DNA from: Chitinophagales bacterium
GTDB lineage: Bacteria; Bacteroidota; Bacteroidia; Chitinophagales; LD1
DNA: 64,000 bases
Assembly (NCBI GenBank): GCA_016787045.1
Contig: JAEUVA010000002.1
Coordinates: 62,001 to 126,000, forward strand
Direction: 5' to 3'
The position numbers were made by a program, and so were the translations under genes. Of this stretch, positions 26,494 through 35,810 are shown in pieces. Every line of letters starts with the position of its first letter. The stretch's first letter is position 1. The notes under the pieces are model-generated. The model saw nothing but the letters and a program-made list of their open reading frames with translations. It did no database searches and had not been told where the DNA came from.

Positions 26494-29400
26494 GTGAAAT
26501 ACATCTGCCTTACATGGTTTTGTATTTGTAGTGGGTTGCTTTCTGCGCAAACCACCGAGCGTGGTGCTGTGGTAACCAACACATCTACCACAGCCACTGG
26601 CAAAGTGTATGCTTTGATAGTTGGGGTATCTAAATATACCGAAGTAACTCCCTTAAAGTTTGCCGACCGCGATGCCTTGGCTTTTGCAGATTTTTTGAAA
26701 TCAAAAGCAGGTGGCAATGTGCCCACAGATAACATTCGTGTTTACACCAACGAGGATGCTAACCGCGCAAATATTATTGATGAGTTATATAACCTCAAAT
26801 CTACTGTGCAGAGTGGTGACTTGCTCTATTTTTATTTTGCCGGACACGGAGATATTGAACAAGAACTTTCGGAAGGAGAAGATGCCCTGTTGCTACTCTC
26901 TAAATCGCTGAACAGAAACTATTTGAAAGGAAGCGAGTTTATTGAATTGGACAAACTGCGTGGTTATATCAGCAATTTTGCCAAGAAGGGAGTTAATGTA
27001 GTGTTTGTGGCTGATGCCTGCCACAGTGGTGCCATGCTCAGTGGTGGCAGCAGTGGCAAAGAGCGTACTCTTTCTGCATTGCAAGAGGCATGGAGCAATG
27101 AAGTAAAATTGCTCTCCTGCCAACCCAACGAGGTATCAGAAGAAAGCCCAAAGTGGGGTGGGGGGCGTGGCGTGTTTAGCTACGTGCTGGAAGACGCACT
27201 TAAGGGAATGGCAGATGCCAACAATGATAGTGTAGTTACCGTTGGAGAGCTAAAAAGATATATTGAAAATGAAGTAGCCCGCCAAACAGGCGATGCGCAA
27301 AACCCGCACATTACCGGTGATCCAAAGCGAAGAATCAATGTAGTAGATATGCCAACACTACTGGCACTAAAGGAGCAGAAGAAGCAGACCCTGCCTGAAA
27401 TGATAGCCATGAATGCCGGCAGAAGTTTAGAAGATAATATGTTGGCCACTGCTACACCAGATGTAAAAGAGAAGTACGCAAAGTTTAAAGATGCACTTGA
27501 AAAAGGTAATCTACTACAACCCAAAGGCAAATCAGCTTACGATATTTATACATGGCTAAGCGCATCTGATGCCAGCGCGGAAGTGAAAAGAATTACCAAG
27601 CGTAATCTTGTTTCTGCACTACAAGATGGTGCTATGGTGTTTATCCAAGAGCAGTTGGGTGGCAAAAAAGATGCAGACAATTACAACGAGAAAGTGGTGC
27701 GGGAACAATTGGCGAAATGGCAAAATAGTATTGATAATTTAGATACTGCCATAGCCATTTTAGGAGAGGAGCACTACCTAACATCTTCTTACAAGGCGCG
27801 CAAACATTATTTGCAAGCATCGGTTTTGTATTACAAAATTACCAACTATACCCGTGAATACACGGTAAGTAATCGCGATTCATGTATCAACCATCTTAAA
27901 CTGGCTATTTCCTTAGAGAATAATGCCAGCTATGCGCACTATCTGTTGGGTAGTTTATATTCATTTTGCCATCGTAACGATTCTGCTCGTATAGAATTTG
28001 AAAAGTATATGAAGTTAAACCCCAGAGATGGGTACGCCTTTGCAGATATAGCTGTGCTGGAGAGCCGTAAAGGCAACAAGGATATAGCCGATAGCTTATT
28101 GGCAGTAGCAATAAAAGTAGGATCAAATCAGATGGATGAATTTATGAACCACATAGCAAGCTATTACTATGTGCGCGATGAGTACGAGCAAGCCAAAAAA
28201 TATTTTTTTAAAGCATTAGAGTATAACCCTGATTTTAGTTCGGCACACCTCAACCTGGGTGTTTTGTTTAAAATACAAAAAGACTACGATAAGGCACTTT
28301 ACCATTATGGCAAAGTGCTGAAGTATGATTCGGCTTACGCATGGGCTTACAACAATATGGCTAACATCTATTTGATTCAAAAAAAATACGATATAGCCAA
28401 AGAGTATTTTGGAATGGCAATAAAGTTTGATAGTACCTACCATACGGCATACACTAATTTGGGTATTTTGTATGAAGATAGGAACGATTACAATACAGCT
28501 TTTAGGTTATATCATTTGTCTAAATCTATTGAGCCGTACTATGAAAATAACTACTACGGTATTGGAAACGTACACTACAATCAACAGCGATACGATAGCG
28601 CAGAACTGTATTACTACTACTGCATACAATTAGATTCAAACTATTACAGTGCCACAAATCAGTTAGCTAATACCTACCGAAAAACCAACGAAACCGATTT
28701 GGCAGAGTATTACTACAAAAAGGCCGCACTAATTGATACCACTAAAGCCGGACCTTATGTTGGTTTAGGTCATTTAAAGTTTGATGCCAAACTATACAAT
28801 GAAGCAGCTACTTACTACAGTTGGGCATTATTGAAAGATACTACAGATGCAGATTATTGGTACAACTTAGGCAGGGCATGGCAATATGCAGATAGTACAG
28901 ATTTGGCAATCAAAGTATATCGTAAAAAAGTACTAAAAATTGATAGTGCGTATTCTGCGGCTTACAACAACATTGGTATTATTAATTACAGGAAAGGCAT
29001 ATACGATACTGCTCTTTGTTATTATCGCTCAGCATTAAAATTTGATACTTGTTACACTAGTAGTTTGTACAATTGCGCATTGATATATGAAAAGAAAAAT
29101 GAAATAGATAGCACCCTGTACTACTACAAAAAGTGCATTCAATGCGATTCTACATATTCATCGGCTTACAGTGCATTAGCCACTTTTTACAACGATAGCT
29201 ACCGCCCCGATAGTGCAATTAAGTACTACGCTCTGTATATTAAGCACGCAATGGAGTATGACTACGATGCCACTTACAGTTTGGCTTATCTATACCTAAC
29301 TAAAGATGATTCTTTAAATGTGTTTAAGTATTGCAGTTTAATCTTGCAGAATGATTCAGCGAATGTAGCTGCCCGCTATTTGATGGCCTCTGCTTGTCAA

Positions 29401-29967
29401 AACAAAGGCAATTACAACGCGGCTCGCAAGTACTACAAACAAATAGAGAGCGATGAAGGATTTGGTAAATATGTACTATATCAGTATGGTGCTATTGCAG
29501 AAACTATTGAGCAGTACGATTCTGCACTTTATTACTACAAGTTAGCGCTTGCGTTAGATTCTCTCAATCCTGACTACTTAAACAGGGTTGGGCAAACTTT
29601 GGGCTACCGGCTTAAAAAGTACGATGAAGCATTTACGTATCATGCTGCCGCTTTAGATTATGACTCCTTTAATCAAAAATATACCTACTCATATATTGCC
29701 TACAATTATTTCTTAAAAGGCGATATGTCACAAGCCATTGAATGGTATAAAAAAGCAATAGAGTTAACGCCACTGCAAGATATGGCCTACTACAACTTAG
29801 CTTGTATATACTCTCTCCAAAAAAACGACAAGGATGCACTATTGTTTTTAGCCGGAGCGCTTAAAAATGGATACCGCGACTTTGAACACATGAAAAAGGA
29901 CACGGATTTAGACCACATACGTTCGCTGCCCGATTACAAAAAGTTGTTGCAGCAATACGCCAAGTAA
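26494..29967 (+). CDS. Exported caspase-family peptidase with a long TPR array
   Basis: The 1157-residue protein starts at a GTG with a signal peptide (residues 1-19, ending LLSAQ). Residues about 36-285 are a caspase/metacaspase (peptidase C14) domain with the catalytic dyad His118 in YFYFAGHGD and Cys176 in FVADACHSG, so it should be active with a preference for basic or acidic P1 residues that cannot be told here. Residues about 464-1148 are a continuous array of roughly 20 Tyr-rich TPR repeats. The signal peptide implies action in the periplasm or outside the cell. A role in stress response or regulated proteolysis is inferred. A histidine-kinase gene starts 97 bases downstream. Confidence 0.92.
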   Translation: MKYICLTWFCICSGLLSAQTTERGAVVTNTSTTATGKVYALIVGVSKYTEVTPLKFADRDALAFADFLKSKAGGNVPTDNIRVYTNEDANRANIIDELYNLKSTVQSGDLLYFYFAGHGDIEQELSEGEDALLLLSKSLNRNYLKGSEFIELDKLRGYISNFAKKGVNVVFVADACHSGAMLSGGSSGKERTLSALQEAWSNEVKLLSCQPNEVSEESPKWGGGRGVFSYVLEDALKGMADANNDSVVTVGELKRYIENEVARQTGDAQNPHITGDPKRRINVVDMPTLLALKEQKKQTLPEMIAMNAGRSLEDNMLATATPDVKEKYAKFKDALEKGNLLQPKGKSAYDIYTWLSASDASAEVKRITKRNLVSALQDGAMVFIQEQLGGKKDADNYNEKVVREQLAKWQNSIDNLDTAIAILGEEHYLTSSYKARKHYLQASVLYYKITNYTREYTVSNRDSCINHLKLAISLENNASYAHYLLGSLYSFCHRNDSARIEFEKYMKLNPRDGYAFADIAVLESRKGNKDIADSLLAVAIKVGSNQMDEFMNHIASYYYVRDEYEQAKKYFFKALEYNPDFSSAHLNLGVLFKIQKDYDKALYHYGKVLKYDSAYAWAYNNMANIYLIQKKYDIAKEYFGMAIKFDSTYHTAYTNLGILYEDRNDYNTAFRLYHLSKSIEPYYENNYYGIGNVHYNQQRYDSAELYYYYCIQLDSNYYSATNQLANTYRKTNETDLAEYYYKKAALIDTTKAGPYVGLGHLKFDAKLYNEAATYYSWALLKDTTDADYWYNLGRAWQYADSTDLAIKVYRKKVLKIDSAYSAAYNNIGIINYRKGIYDTALCYYRSALKFDTCYTSSLYNCALIYEKKNEIDSTLYYYKKCIQCDSTYSSAYSALATFYNDSYRPDSAIKYYALYIKHAMEYDYDATYSLAYLYLTKDDSLNVFKYCSLILQNDSANVAARYLMASACQNKGNYNAARKYYKQIESDEGFGKYVLYQYGAIAETIEQYDSALYYYKLALALDSLNPDYLNRVGQTLGYRLKKYDEAFTYHAAALDYDSFNQKYTYSYIAYNYFLKGDMSQAIEWYKKAIELTPLQDMAYYNLACIYSLQKNDKDALLFLAGALKNGYRDFEHMKKDTDLDHIRSLPDYKKLLQQYAK

Positions 29968-30031
29968 AAGAGGTAATCTTTCATTTTTTGTTATCATTAT
30001 CATATTTCCATAATTGTTGTTAGTATTAACA

Positions 30032-30049
30032 TACGAAAAAGGTTTCGTA
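30032..30049. promoter_or_regulatory. Perfect inverted repeat upstream of the histidine kinase
   Basis: TACGAAA, loop AAGG, TTTCGTA: 7-bp arms in the 97-base gap between the caspase-TPR gene and the kinase. No T-run follows, so an operator is more likely than a terminator. It lies 15 bases before the kinase ATG. Confidence 0.35.
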
Positions 30050-30064
30050 CAGTAGATAATTGTA

Positions 30065-31504
30065 ATGGCAGTGCAGCAACAAATACCCAACCTTGTACTT
30101 CAGTTTTTTGACACCTATGCAGAGGCCGTGCTAGTAGCAAATGCCTCTGCCGATATTGTATATGTAAATAAAACTTTTTGCCGGCTCACGCAGTTTGATT
30201 CCAAAGAAGTTTTAGGTCTCAAGGAGAAACACATATTCAAAGTGAAGATTAACTATCACTTAGTTGAATCGCTCAAAGTTACCCACTGGGAATCTGGTGT
30301 AGCTACCAAAAGCGGAGACCAGTTATGGGTAAAGGTTTCATCATCTCCGCTCATTTACAACAATGAAGAACTAACGGTTTTTACCTTAGTGGAAAACCCA
30401 AGTATTGAGCAACTTAAAGGGTTGCTGAAAGAAAGCGAAAATAGGTTTGCTTCATTAGCTGACGCTTCACCGGTAATGATTTGGATGACCGATCAGGATA
30501 ATCTCTGCTACTACTTCAATAAATCTTGGTTAGATTTTACCGGCCAAAAGTTTGAAGATGAGGTGGGTACCGGCTGGTTGCAAAGGGTACATGAGAAAGA
30601 TTTAGCCAACTTTAACTCAGTTACCGAACAGTTAAATAACCACGAGGGATATTCATTAGAATACCGTTTGCGGAGAAGAGATGGTGCGTACCGAAATATT
30701 TTAGAAATAGGAACCCCACGCCTTTTGCCCGATGGCACTTTTGCCGGATATATGGGAAGTTGTTTGGATATTACCGAGTTTAAGGCAGTACAAAATGAAT
30801 TAGCAAACTACACCGAAGAATTAAAGCGCTCCAACGAAGAGTTGGAGCAGTTTGCTTATGTGGCTTCGCACGATATGCAGGAACCACTGAGAATGATAGC
30901 GAGTTATGTGCAACTTATTAAAAGAAGCATAGAATCTGGCAAACCAACCGATGAACTTTTCGATTTCATGAAATTTGTGTTAGACGGAGTTTCGCGCATG
31001 CAATTACTGATAAATGACTTGCTTCAATTTTCTCGGCTAAATAAAAAGGGAATTCCATTTACGGAAGTTGATTTAAATGAAGTGGTAAAAGTGGCTATAA
31101 CCAATCTCACCAATCGCATAGCAGATAACAATGCTGTAGTTACTTACACTCCAATGCCGATTGTTAATGGTGATGTAAGCCAGTTAACCCGCCTTATTCA
31201 AAATTTAGTAGATAATGCCATAAAATTTAAGAGTGCGGAACGAACCCCGGAGATAAGTATTTCCGTAAAAGAGCGGGAAATCGATTATGTAATATCAGTT
31301 CGTGATAATGGAATAGGCATAGAAAATAAATTTTACAATCGCATTTTTGTGATATTTCAACGGTTGCATACCCGCAATGAGTATGAAGGAACAGGAATAG
31401 GTTTAGCAGTTTGCAGAAAAATTGTAGAGCGCCATGGAGGTGAAATCTGGGTAGAAAGTGAGTTTGGAAAAGGCAGTTGTTTTAATTTTAGTATTAAAAA
31501 ATAA
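30065..31504 (+). CDS. Soluble PAS-domain sensor histidine kinase
   Basis: The 479-residue kinase has no membrane segment, so it senses a cytosolic signal. Two PAS domains cover about residues 8-115 and 125-245 (second: FASLADASPVMIWMTDQDN, then EYRLRRRDGAYR). A short coiled coil leads to the HisKA domain with phospho-acceptor His269 in YVASHDMQEPLRM. The ATPase domain has the N box QNLVDNAIKF, G1 DNGIGIE and G2 YEGTGIGLAVCRKIVE. The DMQEPLR type and the linked Rcp1-like regulator resemble the cyanobacterial phytochrome pair, but no chromophore domain is present. Two regulator genes follow at 18 and 15 bases. Confidence 0.92.
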   Translation: MAVQQQIPNLVLQFFDTYAEAVLVANASADIVYVNKTFCRLTQFDSKEVLGLKEKHIFKVKINYHLVESLKVTHWESGVATKSGDQLWVKVSSSPLIYNNEELTVFTLVENPSIEQLKGLLKESENRFASLADASPVMIWMTDQDNLCYYFNKSWLDFTGQKFEDEVGTGWLQRVHEKDLANFNSVTEQLNNHEGYSLEYRLRRRDGAYRNILEIGTPRLLPDGTFAGYMGSCLDITEFKAVQNELANYTEELKRSNEELEQFAYVASHDMQEPLRMIASYVQLIKRSIESGKPTDELFDFMKFVLDGVSRMQLLINDLLQFSRLNKKGIPFTEVDLNEVVKVAITNLTNRIADNNAVVTYTPMPIVNGDVSQLTRLIQNLVDNAIKFKSAERTPEISISVKEREIDYVISVRDNGIGIENKFYNRIFVIFQRLHTRNEYEGTGIGLAVCRKIVERHGGEIWVESEFGKGSCFNFSIKK

Positions 31505-31522
31505 ATAACCAAATTTGTTACT

Positions 31523-31972
31523 ATGAATATACTGAAGAACAGTAACGATAAGCCCAGAATTTTGCTGGTTGAAGATAACCCCGGTGACATTCGGCTTACA
31601 CAAGAGGCACTAAAAGAAAGTAATCTGGATATTCACTTAGATGTAGTATCAGATGGTGAACAAGCAGTAGATTTTTTAACCCACAAAGGCAAGTATGCTG
31701 ATGCTGTTCGGCCGAGTATCATACTTCTTGACCTCAATTTACCTAAAAAGAACGGCATAGAAGTGTTACGGGAAATTAAGTTCAATGACGTACTCAAAAA
31801 AATTCCTGTAATAGTATTAACCACTTCAGATGCCGACCACGACATCAGCAAAGCGTACGGCCTGCACGCTAATTGCTATATTCTTAAGCCGGTAGATTTT
31901 GATGACTTTGCCAAAGTGATAAAGTTAGTTGAAGTGTATTGGTTCAATACAGTTAAATTGCCTAACGATTAA
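31523..31972 (+). CDS. Single-domain response regulator, Rcp1-like
   Basis: This 149-residue protein is a receiver domain with no output domain. It has the acidic pair in LVEDNPGD, the phospho-acceptor Asp in ILLDLNLPKKNGIEVL, the Thr in VLTTSDAD and the Lys in YILKPVDFDD. The sequence pattern is that of Rcp1, the partner of the cyanobacterial phytochrome kinase. Being a stand-alone receiver, it would act by protein binding or phosphorelay. It sits directly between the kinase and a second receiver protein in one operon. Confidence 0.92.
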   Translation: MNILKNSNDKPRILLVEDNPGDIRLTQEALKESNLDIHLDVVSDGEQAVDFLTHKGKYADAVRPSIILLDLNLPKKNGIEVLREIKFNDVLKKIPVIVLTTSDADHDISKAYGLHANCYILKPVDFDDFAKVIKLVEVYWFNTVKLPND

Positions 31973-31987
31973 AAACATATACCCACC

Positions 31988-32656
31988 ATGTCTGCACCCA
32001 CACAAGAGCTTAAAGTATTGTTGATAGAGGATAACCCTGGCGATGCTTTTTTAATGAAATTTTACCTTGGTGAGTCCTCATCGCCAATGTTTCATGTTTC
32101 GCATGCCGAAAACCTGAAATCTGCTCTTGATCTGCTTTCCGAAAACAAGTTTGATATCATACTCAGTGATATGAACATGCCGGATAGCTATGGAGTAGAT
32201 ACTATTAAAACATTAATGGGCAATCATCCCGGAAATTTAGTAGTAGTACTTACCGGCCTAACCGATGAAGAAGTAGGTCTGGAAACAGTTAGATATGGGG
32301 CACAAGATTTTTTGGTTAAAGGGAAATTTGATGGCAAAGTATTGGTATCATCGGTGATGTTTGCTTTTGAGCGTTTTAAACTTAATAAACAATTGGATGA
32401 AGAAAATTCACGGCTCAGCACACTCCAGCAATTGGCCGGTGTAGGATATTTTGAAGTAGATGCTACGTCACAAAAACACTTCTATACAAAAACAGTTGTT
32501 AGTTTAGTAGGAAGCGATGAAGAAGTAAAAGTCATGGCTGAAAAGGCCGTAGATAATGCCCCAGCGTATAATCACGAAACAGCATCTGGCAAGAAGTTTA
32601 GTATAAAATGCAGCACGCAAGGCAATAAGTTATGCGCTGTAGTGATACCGGTTTGA
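31988..32656 (+). CDS. Response regulator with a receiver domain and a degenerate C-terminal tail
   Basis: Of the 222 residues, about 1-135 form a receiver domain: LLIEDNPGDAFLM, phospho-acceptor Asp in IILSDMNMPDSYGVD, Thr in VVLTGLTDEEVG and Lys in FLVKGKFDG. The last 80 residues, from QLAGVGYFEVDATSQKHFY onward, are too short for a standard output domain and faintly resemble the first strands of a PAS domain. The output partner is unknown. It starts 15 bases after the first regulator and 9 bases before tsaE, so all four genes may share a transcript. Confidence 0.88.
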   Translation: MSAPTQELKVLLIEDNPGDAFLMKFYLGESSSPMFHVSHAENLKSALDLLSENKFDIILSDMNMPDSYGVDTIKTLMGNHPGNLVVVLTGLTDEEVGLETVRYGAQDFLVKGKFDGKVLVSSVMFAFERFKLNKQLDEENSRLSTLQQLAGVGYFEVDATSQKHFYTKTVVSLVGSDEEVKVMAEKAVDNAPAYNHETASGKKFSIKCSTQGNKLCAVVIPV

Positions 32657-32665
32657 GTAGCACTG

Positions 32666-33103
32666 ATGGGTACCATGTACAAGCAACTGGAGATTTCTTA
32701 CTACGGTATAGATGAGTTGACCGATGTGGCTAAAGAGATATTGAACTTTACTACAAATTACCGGGTTTTTGCCATAGATGGAGAAATGGGAGCCGGAAAA
32801 ACAACACTAATAAAAGAGTTGTGTACACAGTTAGGGGTTTCTTCTACGCTTAGCAGCCCCACATACAGTATAGTGAACGAATACAGCACAGCAAGCGATC
32901 AAAAAGTTTTTCATATGGACTTGTATCGTTTGCAAACCATAGAAGAAGCCGTTTCTATCGGAATTGAGGAATATCTATATAGCGGAAACTACTGCTTTAT
33001 AGAGTGGCCGTCTATCATAGCACACATTTTGCCGAACGATGTAGTAAAGATTGACATTCGGGTGGCTGATGGTTTTCGCAATCTCTCTATCTTTACGCGG
33101 TAG
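32666..33103 (+). CDS. tsaE: tRNA threonylcarbamoyladenosine biosynthesis ATPase TsaE
   Basis: TsaE is the small ATPase that, with TsaB, TsaC/Sua5 and TsaD, makes the t6A modification at position 37 of ANN-decoding tRNAs. The 145-residue protein has the Walker A motif GEMGAGKTTLIKEL, the SPTYSIVNEY stretch and the HMDLYRL motif, all family signatures. The first ATG (MGTMYKQLEI) is used; a second Met lies three codons in. It follows the second response regulator by 9 bases and precedes an alanine-dehydrogenase-family gene by 43 bases. Confidence 0.93.
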   Translation: MGTMYKQLEISYYGIDELTDVAKEILNFTTNYRVFAIDGEMGAGKTTLIKELCTQLGVSSTLSSPTYSIVNEYSTASDQKVFHMDLYRLQTIEEAVSIGIEEYLYSGNYCFIEWPSIIAHILPNDVVKIDIRVADGFRNLSIFTR

Positions 33104-33146
33104 CATTCATTGTGTTGCTGAAAGTATACCCCTAACACTGTTTTCT

Positions 33147-34370
33147 ATGACCGACAAGAAAAAAGATTTCTCAGGTATTGTAACTAAGCTTGGCCTACAG
33201 CCCATGGAAAGCCCGACCATGGTTGCCAACCGAAAGGCAAAACTGTACATTGGAATACCTAAAGAACAAAGTTTTCAGGAACACCGCATTGGGCTTACAC
33301 CCGAGAGTGTGCGCACACTTATTGCAAACGGACATCGCATAATTATAGAACGCAACGCAGGAGCCGATTCGCATTTTCATGATACAGATTTTAGTGAAGC
33401 CGGAGCAGAAATTGCCGAATCAGCAGAAGAAGTTTTTAAAGCGGATATCATCATCAAAATTGCTCCGCCACAAGAAAATGAGTTAGAGTTGATGCAAATG
33501 AACCAAACGCTCATTTCACCCCTTCATTTACCTACACTCAATGAAGAGTACATCAAGAAATTGATGAAGAAAAAAGTAACCGCTTTGGCTTTTGAATATA
33601 CTAACGATGAGTCCGGTCGGTTTCCATTTGTTCGTGCCATGAGCGAGATAGCGGGTAACAGTGTTATTCTTTTAGCTGCAGAGTTTTTAAGCAACGCCAA
33701 CGAGGGAAAGGGAATATTGCTTGGGGGTATTTCGGGTGTGCCACCTGCCAAGGTGGTGATACTTGGCGCGGGTGTAGTAGGTACCTTTGCGGCTCGTGCT
33801 GCCATGGGCTTGGGAGCGGTGGTTTCTGTGTTTGATAATAACGTGTATAAGTTGCAACGATTGCAAGAAAAAATAGGCGCACGCATTTTTACTTCTACCA
33901 TTTCTCCGGCCATTTTAGAGCAAGAACTACAAACAGCCGATGTGGCCATAGGCGCCATACACAGCAAGCAGGGGCGCACACCTATTATTGTTACTGAAGA
34001 TATGGTATCTACCATGAAAGCGGGTAGTGTGGTGATAGATGTGAGTGTAGATCAGGGGGGATGTTTTGAGACTTCACACATTACCTCTCATGCCGACCCT
34101 ACATTTAAAAAGTACGATGTAATACATTATTGTGTGCCCAACATTACATCTCGTGTTTCACGTACTGCCTCTTATGCATTTTCTAATATTCTTACCCCTA
34201 TACTACTTAAATGTGGCGAGCTGAACGGTATTAAACCACTACTATATACCGATGCCGGTATCCGCAGTGGTATTTACATGTACAGAGGCAACCTGACCAA
34301 TCAAAATTTGGCCAGTATGTTTGGCCTTAAGAGCAGCAATCTTGAATTATTGTTTGCTACAAATCTATAG
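33147..34370 (+). CDS. ald: Alanine dehydrogenase / NAD(P) transhydrogenase alpha-like enzyme
   Basis: The 407-residue enzyme has both halves of the AlaDH/PNT fold. The substrate domain starts with IGIPKEQSFQEHRIGLTPE, and the NAD-binding domain has VVILGAGVVGTFAARAAMG. It would interconvert alanine and pyruvate with NAD+. It has an N-terminal extension of about 34 residues compared with typical Ald. The frame continues upstream into tsaE, but the ATG at 33147 (MTDKKKDFSG) is the sensible start. No transhydrogenase beta subunit is nearby, which favours Ald. The gene is convergent with the GH27 gene. Confidence 0.88.
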   Translation: MTDKKKDFSGIVTKLGLQPMESPTMVANRKAKLYIGIPKEQSFQEHRIGLTPESVRTLIANGHRIIIERNAGADSHFHDTDFSEAGAEIAESAEEVFKADIIIKIAPPQENELELMQMNQTLISPLHLPTLNEEYIKKLMKKKVTALAFEYTNDESGRFPFVRAMSEIAGNSVILLAAEFLSNANEGKGILLGGISGVPPAKVVILGAGVVGTFAARAAMGLGAVVSVFDNNVYKLQRLQEKIGARIFTSTISPAILEQELQTADVAIGAIHSKQGRTPIIVTEDMVSTMKAGSVVIDVSVDQGGCFETSHITSHADPTFKKYDVIHYCVPNITSRVSRTASYAFSNILTPILLKCGELNGIKPLLYTDAGIRSGIYMYRGNLTNQNLASMFGLKSSNLELLFATNL

Positions 34371-34382
34371 TAGTTTTTTGGA

Positions 34383-35804
34383 TTAACGCACAAACACCAC
34401 TGACTGATGTGGTTTTAACACGGTTGCAGTAGTATCCTTTTTAGGAGCAGCGTTTTTGTCGGCATTTAGATTGGTAAGCGTTTTGGGTTTACTAGAAACG
34501 TTAACTGCCAAATATGCCACTTTGTGGTTTGATAACTTTTTTTCGTAATACCATATGCCATTCTTTTTTAGTGTAAGCACTGCATTTGCCGCTAAACTAT
34601 CTTGATTGATAGCCAAGAGTTCAGCATTCATCAAAATATTTTTTGTTGGTTCATTCATCTTTCGCAAATCGCAACTGGAAAGCAGTGGAGCATTGGTAAA
34701 CGCCCACAAGGCCATGTGGCTTTGATATTCTAAATCGCTAAGCCCTTTGTACTTTCCTTTACCACCTGTAGCTTTTCCATTCCCGTAATTACCTACTATT
34801 AGCATATCGGGGTCGTTCCAGTGGCCTTGTTGCTGGTATTTCAAAACTTTATTTTGCCGCCTCATTATACTCATCACACTGCCGTACCAAATAGGGTTGG
34901 TTTTCCAGCTATCAATAATATCGGGTGTAGTGCGCCAGTAGTTTCCACCGGCTTTTGGCGCCCATTTCCACGGAGCAAATAAGCCCCAGTTGCACACGCT
35001 GTAGGTGATGCTGCGCGAAGAATTTTTGAGTGCTTCACCCATTTTAGTGTATCGTTCTACGGCTTGCTTTTTCTTCCACGGCACAAAACAGAAATCATAC
35101 TTCAGTAAGTCAACACCCCACTCTGCGTATGTTTTGGCATCTATTTCTTCGTATTGATAGCTTCCAAAACATTTGCCACAAGTTTTGGTGCCGGCATCGG
35201 AGTATATACCAAGTTTTAAACCTTTTGAGTGTACATAATCTGCCAGCCATTTAATGCCATGCGGAAATTTTATGGGGTCTGCCTGTGGTTTACCATCTGC
35301 TGCTCTTGCAGTATCATGCCAATAATCATCCATGTTGATGTATTGGTAGCCGAGGTCGCGCATACCGGTACTTACCATGGCATCGGCCATTTCTATTACC
35401 ATTTTTTCGTCTAAGGTGTTGGTGAAAACATTCCAACTGTTCCAGCCCATTGGCGGTGTAAGGCAAAGTTTATCACCAATCACCAACTGAATGTTTTGTG
35501 AAGTTTCTCCAATGCTGTTTTTGGCAGTTACACGAATAGTATAATTGCCTCTTTCGTTTACAGTGCCACGTATAATTCCGGTACTTGCTTCTAAGTTTAA
35601 TCCGGCAGGTAGGTTGATAGTTGTAAATGTAATTGGTCGTTTACCGGTAGCTGGCACCGTAAAGATGAGTTCGGTATGGGGTCGGTTGCCCACTACTTTG
35701 GCTCCATGAAAAACCGGTGGGCCTTCGTACAAAATTTGGTCAATGGTTTGAGCATTTAGAGAGCTAATAATTGCACTTAAAAAGGTTACCGCAAAAATTT
35801 TCAT
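34383..35804 (-). CDS. Exported GH27 alpha-galactosidase-family glycosidase
   Basis: The 473-residue protein has a signal peptide (residues 1-18, ending LNAQ), an Ig-like N-terminal module at about residues 20-108 (RPITFTTINLPAGLNLEASTG-like putative Ig fold), then a GH27 barrel starting at TPPMGWNSWN. The nucleophile is Asp237 in LLKYDF and the acid/base is Asp333 in WNDPDML, so it should be active on alpha-galactosides (or alpha-N-acetylgalactosaminides). It is the last gene of a minus-strand set with the cytochrome, peptidase and ftcD. No SusC/SusD pair or other glycosidase is near. Confidence 0.92.
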   Translation of the reverse strand: MKIFAVTFLSAIISSLNAQTIDQILYEGPPVFHGAKVVGNRPHTELIFTVPATGKRPITFTTINLPAGLNLEASTGIIRGTVNERGNYTIRVTAKNSIGETSQNIQLVIGDKLCLTPPMGWNSWNVFTNTLDEKMVIEMADAMVSTGMRDLGYQYINMDDYWHDTARAADGKPQADPIKFPHGIKWLADYVHSKGLKLGIYSDAGTKTCGKCFGSYQYEEIDAKTYAEWGVDLLKYDFCFVPWKKKQAVERYTKMGEALKNSSRSITYSVCNWGLFAPWKWAPKAGGNYWRTTPDIIDSWKTNPIWYGSVMSIMRRQNKVLKYQQQGHWNDPDMLIVGNYGNGKATGGKGKYKGLSDLEYQSHMALWAFTNAPLLSSCDLRKMNEPTKNILMNAELLAINQDSLAANAVLTLKKNGIWYYEKKLSNHKVAYLAVNVSSKPKTLTNLNADKNAAPKKDTTATVLKPHQSVVFVR

Positions 35805-35810
35805 ATAAAA

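Noticed and set aside
27886-29940. Tandem repeats that could suggest a repeat array or CRISPR
   Set aside because: The repeats are at protein level (TPR, about 34 residues) with diverged codons, not identical DNA units with spacers.
26494-33103. Defence island built around the caspase gene
   Set aside because: No nuclease, reverse transcriptase, toxin or other defence partner is near; the signal peptide and the plain two-component neighbours argue against intracellular anti-phage defence.
33051-33146. Upstream extension of the alanine-dehydrogenase-like gene overlapping tsaE
   Set aside because: The extra residues read through the tsaE 3' end in another frame and do not match the family; the ATG at 33147 gives the expected protein.
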